NCBI GenBank assembly: GCA_936924635.1
Contig: CAKZHP010000081.1
Span: 1 to 30,061, forward strand
Reading direction: 5' to 3'
DNA: 30,061 bases
Source of the DNA: an uncultured Propionibacteriaceae bacterium
GTDB taxonomy: Bacteria > Actinomycetota > Actinomycetes > Propionibacteriales > Propionibacteriaceae
The position numbers were made by a program, and so were the translations under genes. The notes beneath the pieces were generated by a model that worked only from the letters and a program-made list of their open reading frames with translations, was not told the DNA's origin and ran no database searches. This document shows, piece after piece, positions 29,345 through 30,061 of the stretch (position 1 is its first letter; every line of letters begins with the position of its first letter).

Positions 29345-30061
29345 TCAGGCCCAGGCCAAGCTCGCGAGGATCGCCTCGAACGCCTGGTCGACCTCGTCGA
29401 CGTTCTCGCGCACGGCCTCGCTGGCCAGGTTGTCCATGCGGCCGTCCTTCTCGGCGCACCGCAGGACGAAGACGGTGTCCCCGCTCTCGAGCTGACCGCC
29501 CTGGAAGGGGACGCCTCCGCCCATCAGGTCTGGGACCCCCGAGATCGTCCCGGGCGCCCAGACTCCATTGCCTTGAGCTCCTTCGCGCAGCGTGAGGCAG
29601 CCGGCTCCGTGGCAGGGCCGGAGCAGACGGTCAGCCTGCTGCCCTTCGCGTCCACGACGTTGAGGGAGTTGCCGGAGCCGCTGTCGGTCGCGTACCCCCA
29701 GCCGGTGGCGGGGTCACGGTGAAGCCCTTGGTCGGGGTCGCCGAGCTCTTGGTCGCCGTGCTGGGGTGGGCCGCCTCGGGGTGGGGCTGGCGGGGGTGCC
29801 GGCGGCGGGCCCGGTGGTGTACGGGCGAGCGAGGGCCGTCGCACCGTACACGCCCAGCAGCCCCAGCATGACGACGGCCACGACCAGGCCGATGAGTCCC
29901 GATCTGCCGCGACGCGGGGGTGCGGGCGTGTAGGGGCTCGGTGGACGGGTACGGACCCTGCGGGCCGTACGAGGCCCGAGGGGCTGCTGTTGGCCCGTCC
30001 AGGCGGCCTGGGGCGGCGGCTGCAGGGGCGAGGCGGGCCCAGCGGGCGGCCGCGGGCCCGG
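29345..30061 (-). pseudogene. Membrane-anchored hypothetical protein with three frameshifts, 5' end outside
   Basis: Read from the window edge inward: a Pro/Gln-rich cytosolic part (ASPLQPPPQAAWTGQQQPLG...), Arg-rich stop, one transmembrane helix (GLIGLVVAVVMLGLLGVYG) and a Thr/Pro linker; shift near 29780; EAAHPSTATKSSATPTKGF; shift near 29711; ATGWGYATDSGSGNSLNVVD...RCAKELKAMES; shift near 29552; APGTISGVPDLMGGG...ENVDEVDQAFEAILASLAWA and stop at 29345. The three shifts are of the same sign and add up to one codon, so the two ends share a frame. Cys in LTVCSG, SRCAKE and VLRCAEK would lie outside the cell. Family not recognised. Pseudogene or assembly error; convergent with purL. Confidence 0.65.

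Overview
High-GC actinobacterial chromosome, about 30 kb. The evidence is strong GC bias at third codon positions, frequent GTG starts, an actinobacterial long-form PurB and small-form PurL, an MT0933-like small protein, and several TANNNT boxes placed 6-8 nt before a start codon, the layout of leaderless actinobacterial genes. I cannot name the genus. No tRNA, rRNA, phage, IS or CRISPR was seen.

Layout. 1-1301 (+): the end of class II fructose-bisphosphate aldolase, then a small MT0933-like protein with an acidic tail. 1302-1879: non-coding, with a small dispersed repeat family. 1880-7319 (-): a five-gene molybdenum-enzyme operon (2Fe-2S, FAD/4Fe-4S and molybdopterin subunits, a MocA-like cytidylyltransferase, an XdhC-like maturation factor) resembling PaoABC but without an export signal. 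7320-8521: mostly non-coding, with one small Cys-rich protein and five copies of a 77-bp palindromic element. 8522-11575 (-): a large secreted 5'-nucleotidase-like protein. 11743-29284: a purine-dominated region with purA, purD, purB, a second divergent PurA-like gene, a fused purC-purS gene, purQ and purL, all on the + strand. Between these lie a lipoprotein, an FMN reductase, a VWA-like protein, a degenerate-Nudix regulator, a secreted HEXXH protein and a BadF-type sugar kinase. A second array of the palindrome (four copies) sits between the kinase and purL. 29345-30061 (-): a broken membrane-anchored protein cut by the window edge.

How the parts work together. The intact pur genes cover the GAR, FGAM, SAICAR, adenylosuccinate-lyase and AMP-forming steps. 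PurS, PurQ and PurL form the FGAM synthetase complex, but PurS is here the C-terminal domain of a PurC protein, joined by an acidic linker of about 230 residues. purD, purC-S and purL share the same TANNNT-N7-GTG layout.

Most notable: (1) the nine-copy 77/78-bp palindromic family, three copies at an exact 131-bp period; (2) the PurC-PurS fusion; (3) the second PurA-like gene paired with a VWA-like gene next to a 32-bp near-perfect palindrome; (4) three decayed or recoded loci (two multi-frameshift genes and one in-frame TGA) among intact neighbours. Whether those are biological or assembly errors cannot be settled from the sequence alone.
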